64,000 bases of DNA from Stichopus chloronotus (GCA_021234535.1 CM037839.1:28659475-28723474), one strand, 5' to 3'. Counted from the stretch's first letter, positions 36,101 through 44,895 are shown. Notes: generated by a model not told the origin, from the letters alone. Program-made: numbers and translations.

Positions 36101-37186
36101 TGAAAAAGAGCCATTCATGAGTTAGCATAGGTGATACACTAATTCAGTTCGGTGTGACAGCATTTTCCCTTTAAGTTGCTGAATTGTGCCTGATCGGAAC
36201 GAGTATGACCAATTGTATTTTCATGTATGTCTTCTTTTTTTTACATAAATAGTATAAATTAAAATCTAGTAAACCACTTCTCATGTCATTATTTGAGATA
36301 TACCTTCGATAGTATACTTATTACATTAATTTGATAGTCTTTTGAATTCTTGTTGGTAATGTCACCAGATCTAGTCACTTCTATCGGTTCCTTTTCATCT
36401 TTTGGTTATTAGGTACTGGTGGCAGAATGGCTGTTGGTGGCAGCACACTCGCTCAGTACGTTGCTAAGACGATAGCTACCCAGAAACCAAAGGATTTGAC
36501 AGACCCAAGGGAAGCATTCCTCAGACATGCCAAGGAAGCAGAAGAAAATCCAATGTGGATCTCACCTGCATATGCAAAGTAAGATTCGGAAAAGAGTAAT
36601 TATGTTAATGAGAGAGGGACTGTGGGTGGCATGGGATAAATATCCATATGTCACCACTCACATTACCCTTACAAATGTTTGTTTCCAATCTTAACTCTGG
36701 TAGAAAGATAAAGAAATGCTTAATTGTCAAGCAACTTGATAGATTCTTGCAACCTTTAAATGAAAATGGTGCATATTTCTTATTCCAGTTATAAGTCAAA
36801 TGCGACAGCTTAAAGTGCCAACTGAAATGCCAGGAATAACTAAAGGATGAGAGTTTGAATGGAAAGTTTTGATGATTTATGTCAATATGAACTCTCCAAG
36901 CAAGCAATCATGTACACTGTTCCCTGTTATTCATAGATAGTAATTTCTCCATCCCTTAGTATCACTACAAATATATCTTCGAATAAGTTGGTGCTTAATT
37001 TCCAAGGAGTTGATTTTATTCTCCCAAGCAATGATTTTATCATCTGGAATATCCCATTATTTTACAATTTGGATCTTTATTTTCCTTAGAACTCAACCCA
37101 AAACCATTTTTGCTGAGCCTGATGAAGATGAGGAAGAGATCGAGCAAGAAGTATCAAGCAAGAAGCAAAAGACGTCTAATTCTTGA
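18081..37186 (+). CDS. WDR70: WDR70, WD repeat-containing protein 70 (17 coding exons)
   Basis: WDR70 is a nuclear WD40 protein of the GAD-1 family, linked in other animals to chromatin ubiquitination and DNA-damage responses. Joined coding exons are 18081-18126, 20702-20878, 21898-22053, 22783-22907, 24300-24359, 25156-25289, 27531-27684, 28479-28555, 30150-30327, 30869-30968, 31951-32035, 32605-32740, 33622-33722, 34061-34141, 35668-35793, 36413-36578 and 37090-37186. All introns are GT-AG. The product is about 665 residues, against about 654 in human. The N-terminal 190 residues are polar and acidic, with the family motif GFSGFGKKAKNFD and a PPLPP motif. Seven WD blades follow from about residue 189 (VTGGYDYDVKFWDF, GTVRMWDIG, GTIQLWDIK, GGDDTLKLWDL and others). 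The tail has the conserved PKSRAPEPP-like and YAKTQPKTIFAEPDED regions. The start has A at -3. Exon lengths sum to 1999 nt, one base too many, and exon 14 carries the conflict. The family assignment is secure; exon 14 is the weak point. Confidence 0.95.
18464..19457. mobile_element. About 1-kb element with imperfect 45-bp terminal inverted repeats, WDR70 intron 1
   Basis: The left end around 18464-18510 (ATGGTGGATCTTGATCTAC core) is matched in inverse by the right end 19413-19457 (AAATCAAGATCCACCAT core), roughly 80 percent by eye. Internal GTAGATCAA-type repeats are also inverted. No transposase frame seen; a non-autonomous element is the likely explanation. Confidence 0.5.
20702..20878 (+). 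CDS. WDR70: WDR70 coding exon 2
   Basis: The acceptor is TTCTGCCAG and the donor follows GGATTTG. It encodes a polar, charged stretch ending in SMAQMMGFSGFG, which matches the MGFTGFGKKA family motif across the next junction. Phase 1 at both ends. Confidence 0.9.
21898..22053 (+). CDS. WDR70: WDR70 coding exon 3
   Basis: Encodes GKKAKNFDVTEMFDQAKRGA and then a low-complexity acidic segment ending EDSDDDDDMIG. It matches the human N-terminal region (GKKARTFDLEAMFEQ). Donor GTGTGT. Confidence 0.93.
22376..22641. mobile_element. Foldback (long hairpin) element in WDR70 intron 3
   Basis: Arms of about 88 bp (22383-22470 and 22547-22634) are near-perfect inverted repeats: TCCTCATCCTCAATCTGAAA with its complement, and CATAGGGTGAAACATAATTT with its complement. 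The loop of about 76 bp contains a direct repeat of CCTATCAACTG. Possible MITE or foldback element. Confidence 0.75.
22783..22907 (+). CDS. WDR70: WDR70 coding exon 4
   Basis: Begins with the conserved GPPLPPG motif and ends in a strongly acidic run of Glu and Asp. Acceptor CACAG, donor ACA/GTAAGA; ends in phase 0. Confidence 0.9.
23235..23890. repeat. Five-unit tandem repeat, about 140-bp period, WDR70 intron 4
   Basis: Units start near 23239, 23387, 23530, 23666 and 23790. Shared parts are GGTCAAAGNTCATTTNGGGT, ATCTCAAGAAGGGAAGCTTG, TATTGAGTACAAGAA and TTTTTGGTGG. Confidence 0.8.
24300..24359 (+). CDS. WDR70: WDR70 coding exon 5
   Basis: A short 20-codon exon encoding NLSNKIPASHEITLNHGGKS, matching human KIPDSHEITLKHG. 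A long polypyrimidine tract precedes TGCAG. The donor is AGT/GTAAGT. Confidence 0.93.
25156..25289 (+). CDS. WDR70: WDR70 coding exon 6 (first WD blade)
   Basis: Encodes VSAVTLDPSGARLVTGGYDY and then DVKFWDFAAMDASLKSFRTF, nearly identical to vertebrate WDR70. Acceptor AACAG, donor GG/GTAAGT. Confidence 0.97.
27531..27684 (+). CDS. WDR70: WDR70 coding exon 7
   Basis: Second blade: HQIKTLQYSITGDNVLIASG, then QAKVVDRDGFEVMECVRGD and YIVDMASTK. Donor AAG/GTGAGC. The 3' end of this exon with its donor appears to have been duplicated into the following intron. Confidence 0.96.
27745..27900. repeat. Decayed duplicate copies of the WDR70 exon 7 end and donor, intron 7
   Basis: GCAACTACCAAGGTAAGG (27748-27765) and ACATGCAAATTGTTGATAG then GCAACTACGAAGATGAGG (27833-27870) resemble exon 7's end (ACATGTATATTGTAGATATG, GCAAGCACTAAGGTGAGC). 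Both copies are followed by GTTGATGTGGATCTT-like sequence. Confidence 0.6.
28479..28555 (+). CDS. WDR70: WDR70 coding exon 8
   Basis: Encodes GHVAMLNGAYWNPKARGEF and ITCSNDG, matching human GHTAMLHTGSWHPKIKGEF. The donor splits the Gly codon (GG/GTAAGG). Confidence 0.95.
28727..29256. mobile_element. 530-bp inverted-repeat element in WDR70 intron 8
   Basis: The left end TAAAGCTGAAATATGAGTTG pairs with the right end CAACTCATATTGCAGCTTTTA (one mismatch, one gap). Internal landmarks such as GAATTTTGTAGGGCCAACAA and AGATGACCAGGCGATT recur at 17545-17800 (inverted) and 46858-47240. A short part recurs near 34190-34390. It has no coding capacity, so it is a non-autonomous DNA element or foldback. 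Confidence 0.7.
30150..30327 (+). CDS. WDR70: WDR70 coding exon 9
   Basis: Encodes TVRMWDIGIPYKHINVIKF and RKTIPTCCTFSRDGKLVAAP, then CQDGTIQLWDIKRPF. Acceptor TTTTTCAG, donor TTT/GTGAGT. Confidence 0.96.
30869..30968 (+). CDS. WDR70: WDR70 coding exon 10
   Basis: Encodes VRPTYLQKTAHAVGSDTSCI and TFSYDNKHFATRG. The split Gly codon completes the GGDD blade motif in exon 11. Donor GTGAGT. Confidence 0.95.
31951..32035 (+). CDS. WDR70: WDR70 coding exon 11
   Basis: Encodes GDDTLKLWDLRNFKRPLNVA and NGLDNFYPV. A GT two bases upstream of the chosen donor (32036, GTATGT) would break frame with exon 12; the chosen site restores PVMDCVFSPDD. Confidence 0.92.
32605..32740 (+). CDS. WDR70: WDR70 coding exon 12
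   Basis: Encodes MDCVFSPDDKMLATSRAV, then KLVFLDRNNFDVITEMNCG. Acceptor GTCAG, donor GCA/GTAAGT, phase 0. Confidence 0.95.
33622..33722 (+). CDS. WDR70: WDR70 coding exon 13
   Basis: Last blade: SVLRCLWHPKLNQIIVGLAN and GDAKVFFDPQKSH, matching human VVRCLWHPKLNQIMVGTGNG. Donor CAG/GTGAGT. Confidence 0.95.
34061..34141 (+). CDS. WDR70: WDR70 coding exon 14 (apparent frame conflict)
   Basis: Starts in frame as RGAKLCVVKKKRKEKE, matching human RGAKLCVVKTQRKAK. The end of the exon reads as the conserved NEHIITP (human DYIITP) only in the +1 frame, which is also the frame exon 15 requires. The exon therefore seems to hold one base too many in the purine-rich part (34085-34112), or a weaker internal donor at 34114 (GAT/GTAATA) is used, which would keep frame but drop IIT. 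The terminal donor CAC/GTGAGT is much stronger. Confidence 0.75.
34190..34390. repeat. Fragment related to the 530-bp element, intron 14
   Basis: TCTCAAGAAGGGATAAGCAT and GAAATCATGTGAGGATTGGC correspond to 28958-29000 of the intron 8 copy. No termini were seen. Confidence 0.5.
34460..35222. repeat. 57-bp minisatellite in WDR70 intron 14
   Basis: Eight units at an exact 57-bp period start at 34460, 34517, 34574, 34631, 34688, 34745, 34802 and 34859. After the inserted 198-bp element, two more start at 35115 and 35171. The unit core is GTCCACACTCCGCTAGGTC then CCCCTAGATCACTGTTCATG. Confidence 0.95.
34888..35085. mobile_element. 198-bp TA-flanked MITE, copy B, in WDR70 intron 14
   Basis: Termini CAATCTTGGACA and TGTCCAAGATTG are perfect inverted repeats, extending to about 27 bp with few mismatches. 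Flanking TA is duplicated relative to the interrupted 57-bp minisatellite unit (normal unit CCCTAGATCAC; here CCTA, element, TAGGTCAC). This gives direct evidence of an insertion with a TA target-site duplication. Confidence 0.92.
35668..35793 (+). CDS. WDR70: WDR70 coding exon 15
   Basis: In the conserved frame it encodes LMKRSHRYRKDQPSEVLAY, then KKRLKDRQDPIKSRAPEPP, matching human QLEKDRLDPLKSHKPEPP. Acceptor TTTGACAG, donor GAG/GTATTG. Confidence 0.92.
36413..36578 (+). CDS. WDR70: WDR70 coding exon 16
   Basis: Encodes GTGGRMAVGGSTLAQYVAKT, then DPREAFLRHAKEAEENP and WISPAYAK, matching human REAILRHAKAAEDSPYWVSPAYSK. In the shifted frame an early stop occurs at 36465-36467. Confidence 0.94.
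37090..37186 (+). CDS. WDR70: WDR70 coding exon 17 and stop
   Basis: Encodes TQPKTIFAEPDEDEEEIEQE and a basic tail KKQKTSNS, then TGA. Matches the human tail TQPKTMFAQVESDDEE...KKRKI. Confidence 0.94.
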
Positions 37187-38026
37187 GGGATGAAGGAGGT
37201 CAATTCAGAGATGCCGATCATGCGGAGCGAGAGCTCAGAGAATGCATGTGGAGAGAAAGGAAAGTCCTCCAACTCTTGAAAATCATGAGACCACCATATG
37301 ATGCTGCTGAATGTGTGCAGAGTTATATGCTTACAGAGCTAAAGGAGGAATCACCCTGTAATGAAGCAATATGTCTTTCTGTTGAGAGTTTGTGGGACCA
37401 CTTTTGAGGAATTGTGGAACTATTCGGTGATGCTTTGGAGGGTGATCTGTCTCATGGTATGGTAGAGAAACCCACCAGAAAGAAGAGATTGAAGACATGT
37501 GAATTAAAGACTTGGTGATAAGGCACTTTGCGGAATCATTGGGACATCGCTTCATTGGTAAATGCAACGTATGTGACTGTCAAGAAATGGTGGTGAAATA
37601 CTTAAGGAATCATTGACACCATCCAGAAATCAGAACTGCAATCAGACTATAACTGGCAGAAGCAGATTTGCTTTTAGTTGGTTCTCATTAGGAGTACATC
37701 ATGGTTAGGGAACTTAGCATCAGTGAATAATGCGCTTACCCTGCCAAGTACTATTATTCCCTTAAGCCAAGTTTTAACCATTTTCCACAGTTGACTGTCT
37801 TTATAGCTGATTATTTAATAGACTGAAAATTCTGTTAGTGTGTTGACTCCCAGTGTTAGTGAGATAAGCAAGATTTGCTGAGAGATTTGGTTACTTTTTG
37901 ATCACGTGATACCCGGAAAATCTCTGTATTTACCTGGTCAAACCCTCACAAGACATAACCATGAACAAGTACTTTCCAGAATGTTATTTTCACCCTTTTC
38001 ATCCTTTGTAAGTAAGAAAACTGAAA

Positions 38027-38032
38027 AATAAA
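38027..38032 (+). promoter_or_regulatory. Poly(A) signal AATAAA for WDR70
   Basis: AATAAA lies 841 nt past the WDR70 stop and is followed at once by a T/G-rich stretch (CTTTTGTTTTGTAGGTG), a normal downstream element. It implies a 3' UTR of about 0.85 kb (37187 to about 38050). The UTR has short open frames with no recognisable protein. Confidence 0.6.
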
Positions 38033-38049
38033 CTTTTGTTTTGTAGGTG

Positions 38050-39100
38050 AATGAAGTTATTGACATTTTGCATCTTTGACAATGTTTTGATCTGCATGTA
38101 AGCTCTCTTCCAATTCTATGAGTGTAACATTAGTTTGATCAAATAACAACAATCAGCAGCTATTTCCCCTCATGTTCCATTATTACTGTATTTAAATGTC
38201 ACTCACTTAAAGCATTTCAGTTTTTACAAAAGAGTTACAAAGATGGAAGGCTGTGAGCATGGATCTGCAAATTTAAAGATTTAAGGCAGTCACTCCAAGC
38301 TACATTTTTGGATAGGGGTAAGCAAAATTCTCACTTGGTTCCCTTCTTTGATTAGCAGCAAATGATGCAGAGTAGCAGAGCATACACAGAGGCAGCGTGT
38401 TTGATTACTCATGGTCCATGTATGCTCACCAGGATCACTAAAACTACAGTGTGTTTGCACAAGGAGGAGTTCTAGACAAGCTGTGGAAGGGACTCGAACT
38501 AAGTAGTTGGAAGAATTGGAACTTTCTGGGGCACTGTCAGAGGTTCTTAAATGATAGTGCCTGGTTTTCCAACATGTATCTTGGTCATAACTCAACATTT
38601 TAATGTTGAAAAAAAAGCAACTCTTTGGTCAAGAAAAATTTCCAGCTGCCTCATGGTTACAAACTTTTATGGAACGACAGCAATCACTGCAAGACGTCTG
38701 AGTTGTTCATGATTTTTAAGGTGTGTATTTAACCTTGATAGTTAACACAAATGGATGAGGTTACTGTAGATTGGACTTCAAATATCGTGAAAACAAATAT
38801 CACAACTCTTCAGAACTGTTGTAATGTTTAAGCCAGGTGAGATTATATGTTTGAATGGTGTTTAATCAGTCTGTTATGACATCACAGATTCCCATAATGC
38901 AATGCACCACTGTGGAAAAGAAATTTGATTAACAATACATAACTTCCAAACAGCACATGCTATGGTTTATGGTTTTTACTAATAAAGAGAGGAAAAATGT
39001 TCATGAAATCTTCTTCCCTCTGAAAGATTTTGCCATTTGTCCACCACGGAAAGTTTTAGGTATATAGTGCTATGCTTTCTTTTAATACCCTGTTTTTTTT
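38050..39100. other. Convergent intergenic space after WDR70
   Basis: AT-rich, no conserved exon. Separates the WDR70 3' end from the possible exon at 39108 and the ALG2 3' end. Confidence 0.5.
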
Positions 39101-39107
39101 TTTCCAG

Positions 39108-39264
39108 ATGTGGTACTAAGTATAAATGGACAATTTCCAAGGGCAAGAATATCCAGAAATTAGCTGTGTGGTCTCAAGCTTATATTGAAATGGAACAAGG
39201 GAAACCACTTAAAACATACGAAGTTCTTGCAAGGATTATGTGTCAATTCAAAGTGTGCTTCTAA
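39108..39264 (+). CDS. Possible terminal exon of unknown gene
   Basis: A strong acceptor (polypyrimidine tract then TTTTTTTTTCCAG) precedes an open frame that reads CGTKYKWTISKGKNIQKLAV, then ends at TAA 39262-39264. It lies between the convergent WDR70 and ALG2 genes. It could be an alternative last exon or chance; no homology is recognised. Confidence 0.18.
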
Positions 39265-40128
39265 ATAACCTCCAGCAGAGCAGACGTTATATCGTTTACT
39301 TGTTGCATACACGAACTGTTTTAAGTGATCGGTATCTTAGAACAACACTAAGTATACTTCACTCTAATCATCTCAGTACCTTGTTATGACACATTAGATT
39401 GTCAAAAAGACCAAACCGACTTCTGATCAACTTGGTAAATGTTAAAGGATGCTGCATATTTTTTTTTTATTTAATCCCAAATTGTTTAACTTATCACAGC
39501 AAAAGTTTACAAAACAATTACATCTTTTTCAAGCAGTTTCTGAATTTATTACACTGTAGGTATAGCAGCAAATACAAAATACCTAAAAGCTCAGATAAAT
39601 TTCATGAACTTATATTAGTGAATTTGTCACCATTTGGTACGTAGAAAAATTGCAGAGACTTTTGTTGAACCTTTCTTTTTTTGGCAATTTCTATGTAAAC
39701 TTCAATTTCTGTGCACATTTCAAATGTCGTTTCCCATTTGGTATTGTGCTCACAAATTCATTGCACTCATTTGAGTACCATAGCAGCAATCAGAGACATT
39801 TGCTTTGTATCTAAGTCCTACTACAGTTTGTGACGACTAATATTTGCACAGGGTCCAAAATTCAGTCAGATATCCAAACATATAACTTCCATTAGGAGAT
39901 GAGTTTGTTGTGAAGTCATAATACAAATTGTAGAACAGTTTGTTTGGTACATTAATGTACCACCATGTATCTTACACTGGAAGTTTTCATGGGCATACAT
40001 GATGAATTTTGTTTCACAAACAATACAATGATTGGCTTTCATAATTGTTTCATGTGTACAACTATTAATTTTCAGTCTTATTTCAACTATTTAAGTTGGC
40101 ATTACTAGACAAAGTAAACAGCACACGA

Positions 40129-40134
40129 TTTATT
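40129..40134 (-). promoter_or_regulatory. Probable poly(A) signal AATAAA for ALG2
   Basis: TTTATT on the plus strand reads AATAAA on the ALG2 strand, about 337 nt past the stop. No closer canonical hexamer was seen. It places the ALG2 3' end about 2 kb from the WDR70 poly(A) signal. Confidence 0.45.
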
Positions 40135-40470
40135 AGATAGTCCATTTTGTTCTATGGAACCTGAAAAGCCATCCTGTGAGGAAAAAGTAACAGAAACATT
40201 CTCTATTGTCACACAAACAATGAACGTTAGTGAAACTTTGGATCCAGGTAGCAATTCCAAAACTAGGCCCTGACATTGTCAGTCAGGTATCTGGCACCAA
40301 AACTAGTGAAAACACACAGTAGGACCTCCCCCCCCCCCCTTCTCATACCAGGCTTCTTTAATTGTGAATATTGGACAATAGATGAAAAGAATGGTTTTGA
40401 AACCAACAAAATCAGATGACACTCCTAAATCTCATCATCACAGTTATGTCTTCAACACACACTTTTTTCT

Positions 40471-40982
40471 TCAACTGTTGTACAATTTTGTGACAACTTT
40501 ATGCAAATTATCTCCAAATGCTTTGAAAGAGAACCTGTCCACGACTCTTTTATGTCCTTTCTTGCCAAATTTGTCCCTGAGAGTAGGATCATTGACAAAT
40601 TTAAGCATCGCCTTTGCAAAACTGGCGGCCTCTGGCTCACACAGAAAGCCTGTTTCTGTATCGCTGACAGTCTCCAGAGGACCACCGCTGTTTACAGCAA
40701 TGACGGGACGGCTCATGTACATCGCCTCGATCGGAACTATCCCAAAGTGTTCGTTAGAAGGGGTATAAAGCAAGCATGTACACGCATGTAACAACGTAAG
40801 TTTCTGAGCGTCGGTGAAAGAGCGCAAGAAAGTGATGTTATTGGTGAGACCAAGTTCTTCTGCCCTGCAACGTAACTCCAGATAATGTTCTTTGTTTTCT
40901 GTTACTCTCTCATCATACCCTCCAGCCATGACAAGGTGTATCCTTGTCCAGTCTTCTTCTGGTAACATATCCTTTAAGGCAC
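40471..40982 (-). CDS. ALG2: ALG2 coding exon 4 and stop
   Basis: Encodes [20 protein letters not shown] through the E-x7-E region [12 protein letters not shown] and [19 protein letters not shown], ending VVTKLYNS and TGA. Acceptor TCGTTTAG at 40984-40983. The open frame extends further 5' into intron 3, but the splice site gives the conserved ESFG-ALKD join. Confidence 0.97.
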
Positions 40983-43900
40983 CTAAACGAGAGACCATAC
41001 CAAAACACAACACAACCAATTGATTCTTCATTCTATATGCAATTTGAATATCAGTACAAAGCTATTGCTATTACAACACACTGCAGAAATGACCAAATCT
41101 GAAATACATGTTGACATCATTAAGTATTGTAACATCCTGTCAATCCAAACTCTACTCTTTAGCAGATTTTTACAAGAATATTGGGAATGTATAGAACCAG
41201 CTTTTCAGAAATACAGTTAATTCTGGTTGATACTCACCAAATGATTCGATCGCTAAAGCAAGATTTTTCTTCCGTTCGTATCTGTTAATCGAGAGAAACA
41301 AAGGTCCTGTGGTCCTTGGAAAGAGATCTCCCACTGGTTCAACAGTTCCATCAAAGGCATCAAAGTTAAGGGACGGGTACAGCACCTCCGGCTGAATGTC
41401 AGAAAGTGACGTAAATGTGGTTTTGAAAGTATCAGCTGCAAAAAAGAGAACAAATTCAGCATTGCTGTGACAAAGTACCTGTAACTTTAATTTCCCATTA
41501 CCAGGTGCAGTGGGCAGAATACCATGTCAATGGGTGGCGCTTATTCTATATATGCTTGGTTGGTTGTAAGATTGCAATCAGCTAAAAGTTGTTAATTATC
41601 ACCCAAAGCTATCGAGCCACTCAAGTCCACCACTAAAGGTAACTGTTAAAGCATTTAATTCAATGCATCGTTAGGGGCTGAAGTGTTCAACATAAGCAAG
41701 TACTTATGTACGTCAGTGTTGATACCATTCAGCGCGATTTGTCATTGACTTAAATACAAGGAAGAAAGTATACTCCATGGAAGAAAGTATTCTCCAAGGA
41801 AGAAAGCATACTCCAAGGAAGAAAGTATTCCATGGAAGAAAGTATAGTTAAAGGAAGAAAGTATACTCCAAGCAAAGTATACTCCAAGGAAGAAAGTATA
41901 CTTCATGGAAGAAAGTATACTCCATGTACATCATTTCTTGTACATGGTGTCTTTACTCCATTTGATCAGTGACTACATTTGATCATCATACATCAATGTG
42001 TTTCTCAGCCCGTGCAGCTACATTTGTATTCTTCAATGTATTACTGATTTAATGACAATTTCAACAACTTTTTCAAAAAATACTTTCCATTCATGAGTGA
42101 CCGGTCATTTAAAGTTTTGAGTCGATTACACGCTCAGTACTGCAACAAGCCTACTGTATCATTTCAAGTGAAATCAGTACAAAAACTTTTCTACATAAAT
42201 TTGCTCACCTGTAAAATTACTGTTCACCAAAATGGTGTCTGACATGCCTGTTGTTTTCTCTTCCAGCCAATCAATGGGGGCTCTGTATATCCTCTTCATG
42301 AAATTCTTTCTCTGAGTCAGCAGTAGATCCGGAAAATGGCAATAAAAGAGAATCTAACACAAGAAAGCACAAATACATTTTGGTTACAATGATGCAATTA
42401 TGAGTGCTTTTTTTTTGTCTGAATATGACATCATAACACAAGTATGTGTCACAAGCTTGTCCTCTTTAATATTAGTTCAGTAATATATCATGTCACCAAT
42501 TAAAATGTAACACCCACTATACACACAATGACATGTGTTGGCCTAAGCTGATGACTGATAGGCACAATGCACTCAACATGCACACCTGTACACCAAATAA
42601 GAGAAACGTCCAGGTTTCCTCTCCTGAGATTCCATGTGTACATGGTTTTCACAAACTGATCCTTGTTGACCCAAATGGCCTTCATCCAATACGGCTTTTG
42701 TACTCGGTATGAATACACCACTTTAAATATCCTATGTAACAAATATCAAATCAGTGCATGCAATTTTTTTTAATTTTTTTTTTTTTTTTAGTGGCATAAT
42801 TCAAGGAGCTCTTGTGGTCACAGGTTTAAGTACCAAAAGATGCACTGTAGGCTGGATGTTACAAAGTTCTTCTCACAGAGAAATGGGGATAAACGGAATG
42901 ATCTGCCATAGTCTGTGGTGATGTCTAAGAGTGTTAATACCTTTACGAATGCACAAAATAAATATTTGCGGCAGTGTTGGAGATTCTGATTGTTTTCGAT
43001 TTAGGTTTGGGGATGCCTGATATTTCAGGGTCTTTTTATGAGGATATTGTCCTTTCTGACCTTTTACTGATCACTAAACTAAACATTGTTTCATAATGCA
43101 AACACTAGCCAACTGACACTTGAAATATGAACATAGTTCAATTGGACTGCTACACCAGCAAATTATGGTCTCCATTTATTATGTAAAGAGCAGTCTTCAT
43201 TCTGTGTGCAAGTAACTTCTTGAAATTCTGAAAGAACAGTGAAGTCTGCAACAAGGATAACCTTCACTGAAAATTATTCCTGTTTACCTCCTTTATGGTT
43301 TCATGTCATTAATATGGGAACGAATTCATTAAACTTCACATTAACTAAGAGTTCAGTTGAATTGTAAATTCATGCAAACAATGGACTATCAGCCATACAC
43401 ATTGCATTGCAATCCACTTACTGACTTTATTATTAATAGATCGTATTTGACAATGGCTGTTCGTACCTGTACAGGTCAGTTGACATGTGATGAAGGCATA
43501 GGCATACTGTAGATCCCATGGGGATGGGGGATATTCCCCCAATATTTGACAAGGGGGTGGTCAGTGTTATAATCTCCCAATGTTCTTTGAGGTTCTGAGA
43601 ATAATATAGGATCAAGCCATATTACAACAGTTCTAACATTTCACTGTTCAATCTGTAAGTATCCTTTTTACAAATCTATTTACTGTGACAACTCCCATAT
43701 GTGCTAGATTTTACTGATATTTGATGATTTTTTTCAATGGTATGGCTGCATATTTGGGAACTTTATTGCCTTCTTTCTGTAGGCTGCAAGTAAAATCCAG
43801 TGTAAGTTTCATGTATTCACATGTCTTTTGCCTTACTTTGATGAATGAAGTTGTGAATAATCAGATTATCTCCAAATTAGAATTGTAGTTGGGTAACCCT

Positions 43901-44770
43901 ATGAGTTGATTCCTGCCTCTTTAAACTTTACAGTACATTGTTGCTCTTATTCAATTTCAATCCTCCTGTGCAAGTTATTCTAAAATTTTGTGCTCAAGAG
44001 AGTCTTTCCTAAATGTGTAAATATGTCAATATCCAAGAACATTACCTGTGAAATTTACCCCTTATAGCAGTCTTCCTGGGACCTCTGAGGCATTAAAACC
44101 CAGGGGCATCTGGGGATTTGCCCCTGGACCCCCCCCCCCCCCCCCCCCCCCCCGACTATGTTCCTGATCCTGGACTCCATCCGGTATGGGCTTCTAGCTA
44201 GGCATGCATGCACATCTCATAAGTTTGTCATAATTCAACCATTCCCCAAACTTGAAAAAAAAATAAATAAACGCTATTGGATGAAGGCCCAGACAAGTAT
44301 ACACATGTACGTTAATTAACACCGCAAAATGACAACCTGTCACACTAAGTACTATAACTGATGCTCAGTACTCCAAATCTGTACATAAATTGCGACAGGT
44401 TTGTAAGTTACTGTACCTTGACATTTCTCTTCCATCTCAAGAATGGGATACAGGCTGATATTTGGTCACAAATGACAACATCAAATTCCTCACCACTAAA
44501 GAGAACTAAATAAAGGGAGACGAAAATCATTCGCAAATACGCAAACAGTGCATATAAGCCACCAAAGAGGCTCCTGGGCAGCCAGTCTCCAGCGGTAACT
44601 ACATCTAGTGTGCCATCCCTCGTTTCTGCGAAGCAATGGCTGCTGTCGTGATGGGCTGTATACAACTTCACCGCATGTCCCTTGCTTTTCAATGCAAGCG
44701 CAGCGTCAACAATTAAACGTTCTGCGCCACCTATACCAAGGTCAGGATGAACGAAAATGACCTTCACCAT
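40471..44770 (-). CDS. ALG2: ALG2, alpha-1,3/1,6-mannosyltransferase (4 coding exons)
   Basis: ALG2 adds the second and third mannoses (alpha-1,3 then alpha-1,6) to the dolichol-linked oligosaccharide on the cytosolic face of the ER, an early step of N-glycan precursor synthesis. Coding exons in transcript order are 44770-44417, 42353-42209, 41435-41238 and 40982-40471. They total 1209 nt, or 402 residues (human 416), with all junctions in frame. Visible features: the N-terminal nucleotide-sugar transferase motif [20 protein letters not shown], a hydrophobic membrane-associated stretch at about residues 68-92, [29 protein letters not shown], and the GT4 family E-x7-E motif in [14 protein letters not shown]. 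The protein starts with VKVIFVHPD directly, shorter than human at the N terminus. No frameshift or missing catalytic residue was seen. Confidence 0.97.
41238..41435 (-). CDS. ALG2: ALG2 coding exon 3
   Basis: Encodes [20 protein letters not shown], then [20 protein letters not shown]. Acceptor TTTTTTGCAG, donor TTTG/GTGAGT; Gly codons are split at both junctions. Confidence 0.96.
41759..41936. repeat. 19-bp minisatellite in ALG2 intron 2
   Basis: About nine copies of GGAAGAAAGTATACTCCAT with small changes and deletions. Lies between ALG2 coding exons 3 and 2. Confidence 0.85.
42209..42353 (-). CDS. ALG2: ALG2 coding exon 2
   Basis: Encodes [20 protein letters not shown], then [20 protein letters not shown] and ILVNSNFT. 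Matches human [21 protein letters not shown]. Acceptor TTGTGTTAG, donor ACAG/GTGAGC. Confidence 0.96.
42893..43115. repeat. Dispersed repeat, copy 1 (ALG2 intron 1)
   Basis: GTGGTGATGTCTAAGAGT, TTTTATGAGGA, TTTCTGACCT and CACTAAACT occur in the same order here and at 50606-50835. Confidence 0.6.
44100..44153. repeat. Hairpin followed by C25 tract
   Basis: Perfect 9-bp arms CCAGGGGCA (44100-44108) and TGCCCCTGG (44119-44127) lead straight into 25 consecutive C (44129-44153). In ALG2 intron 1. Confidence 0.9.
44417..44770 (-). CDS. ALG2: ALG2 coding exon 1
   Basis: 118 codons from ATG (44770) through RWKRNVK. Donor AAG/GTACAG, phase 0. Contains GGAERL and the hydrophobic membrane-associated segment. 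The ATG context has A at -3. Confidence 0.95.
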
Positions 44771-44883
44771 TTTCTAACCACGTTTTTAAAGATCTTAAAC
44801 AAAAAATATGTCGATATATAGACGCAAATCATCTAAAACAGGAGCAATGCAACGAAGGTCTCGTCTACGGTAATTACGTGGAG

Positions 44884-44895
44884 CTCGCCATATTG
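44884..44895 (-). promoter_or_regulatory. YY1-like motif in the ALG2 promoter or 5' UTR
   Basis: The minus strand reads CAATATGGCGAG, close to the YY1 consensus AANATGGCG, in sense orientation about 115 nt before the ALG2 start codon. YY1 sites in this position are common in TATA-less housekeeping genes. No TATA box was seen. Confidence 0.35.

Noticed and set aside
37183..37407. 74-codon ORF just after the WDR70 stop
   Set aside because: Lies in the 3' UTR before the poly(A) signal; no recognised homology and overlaps the stop codon region.
40382..40791. Plus-strand ORFs of up to 128 codons
   Set aside because: Antisense shadows of ALG2 coding exon 4.
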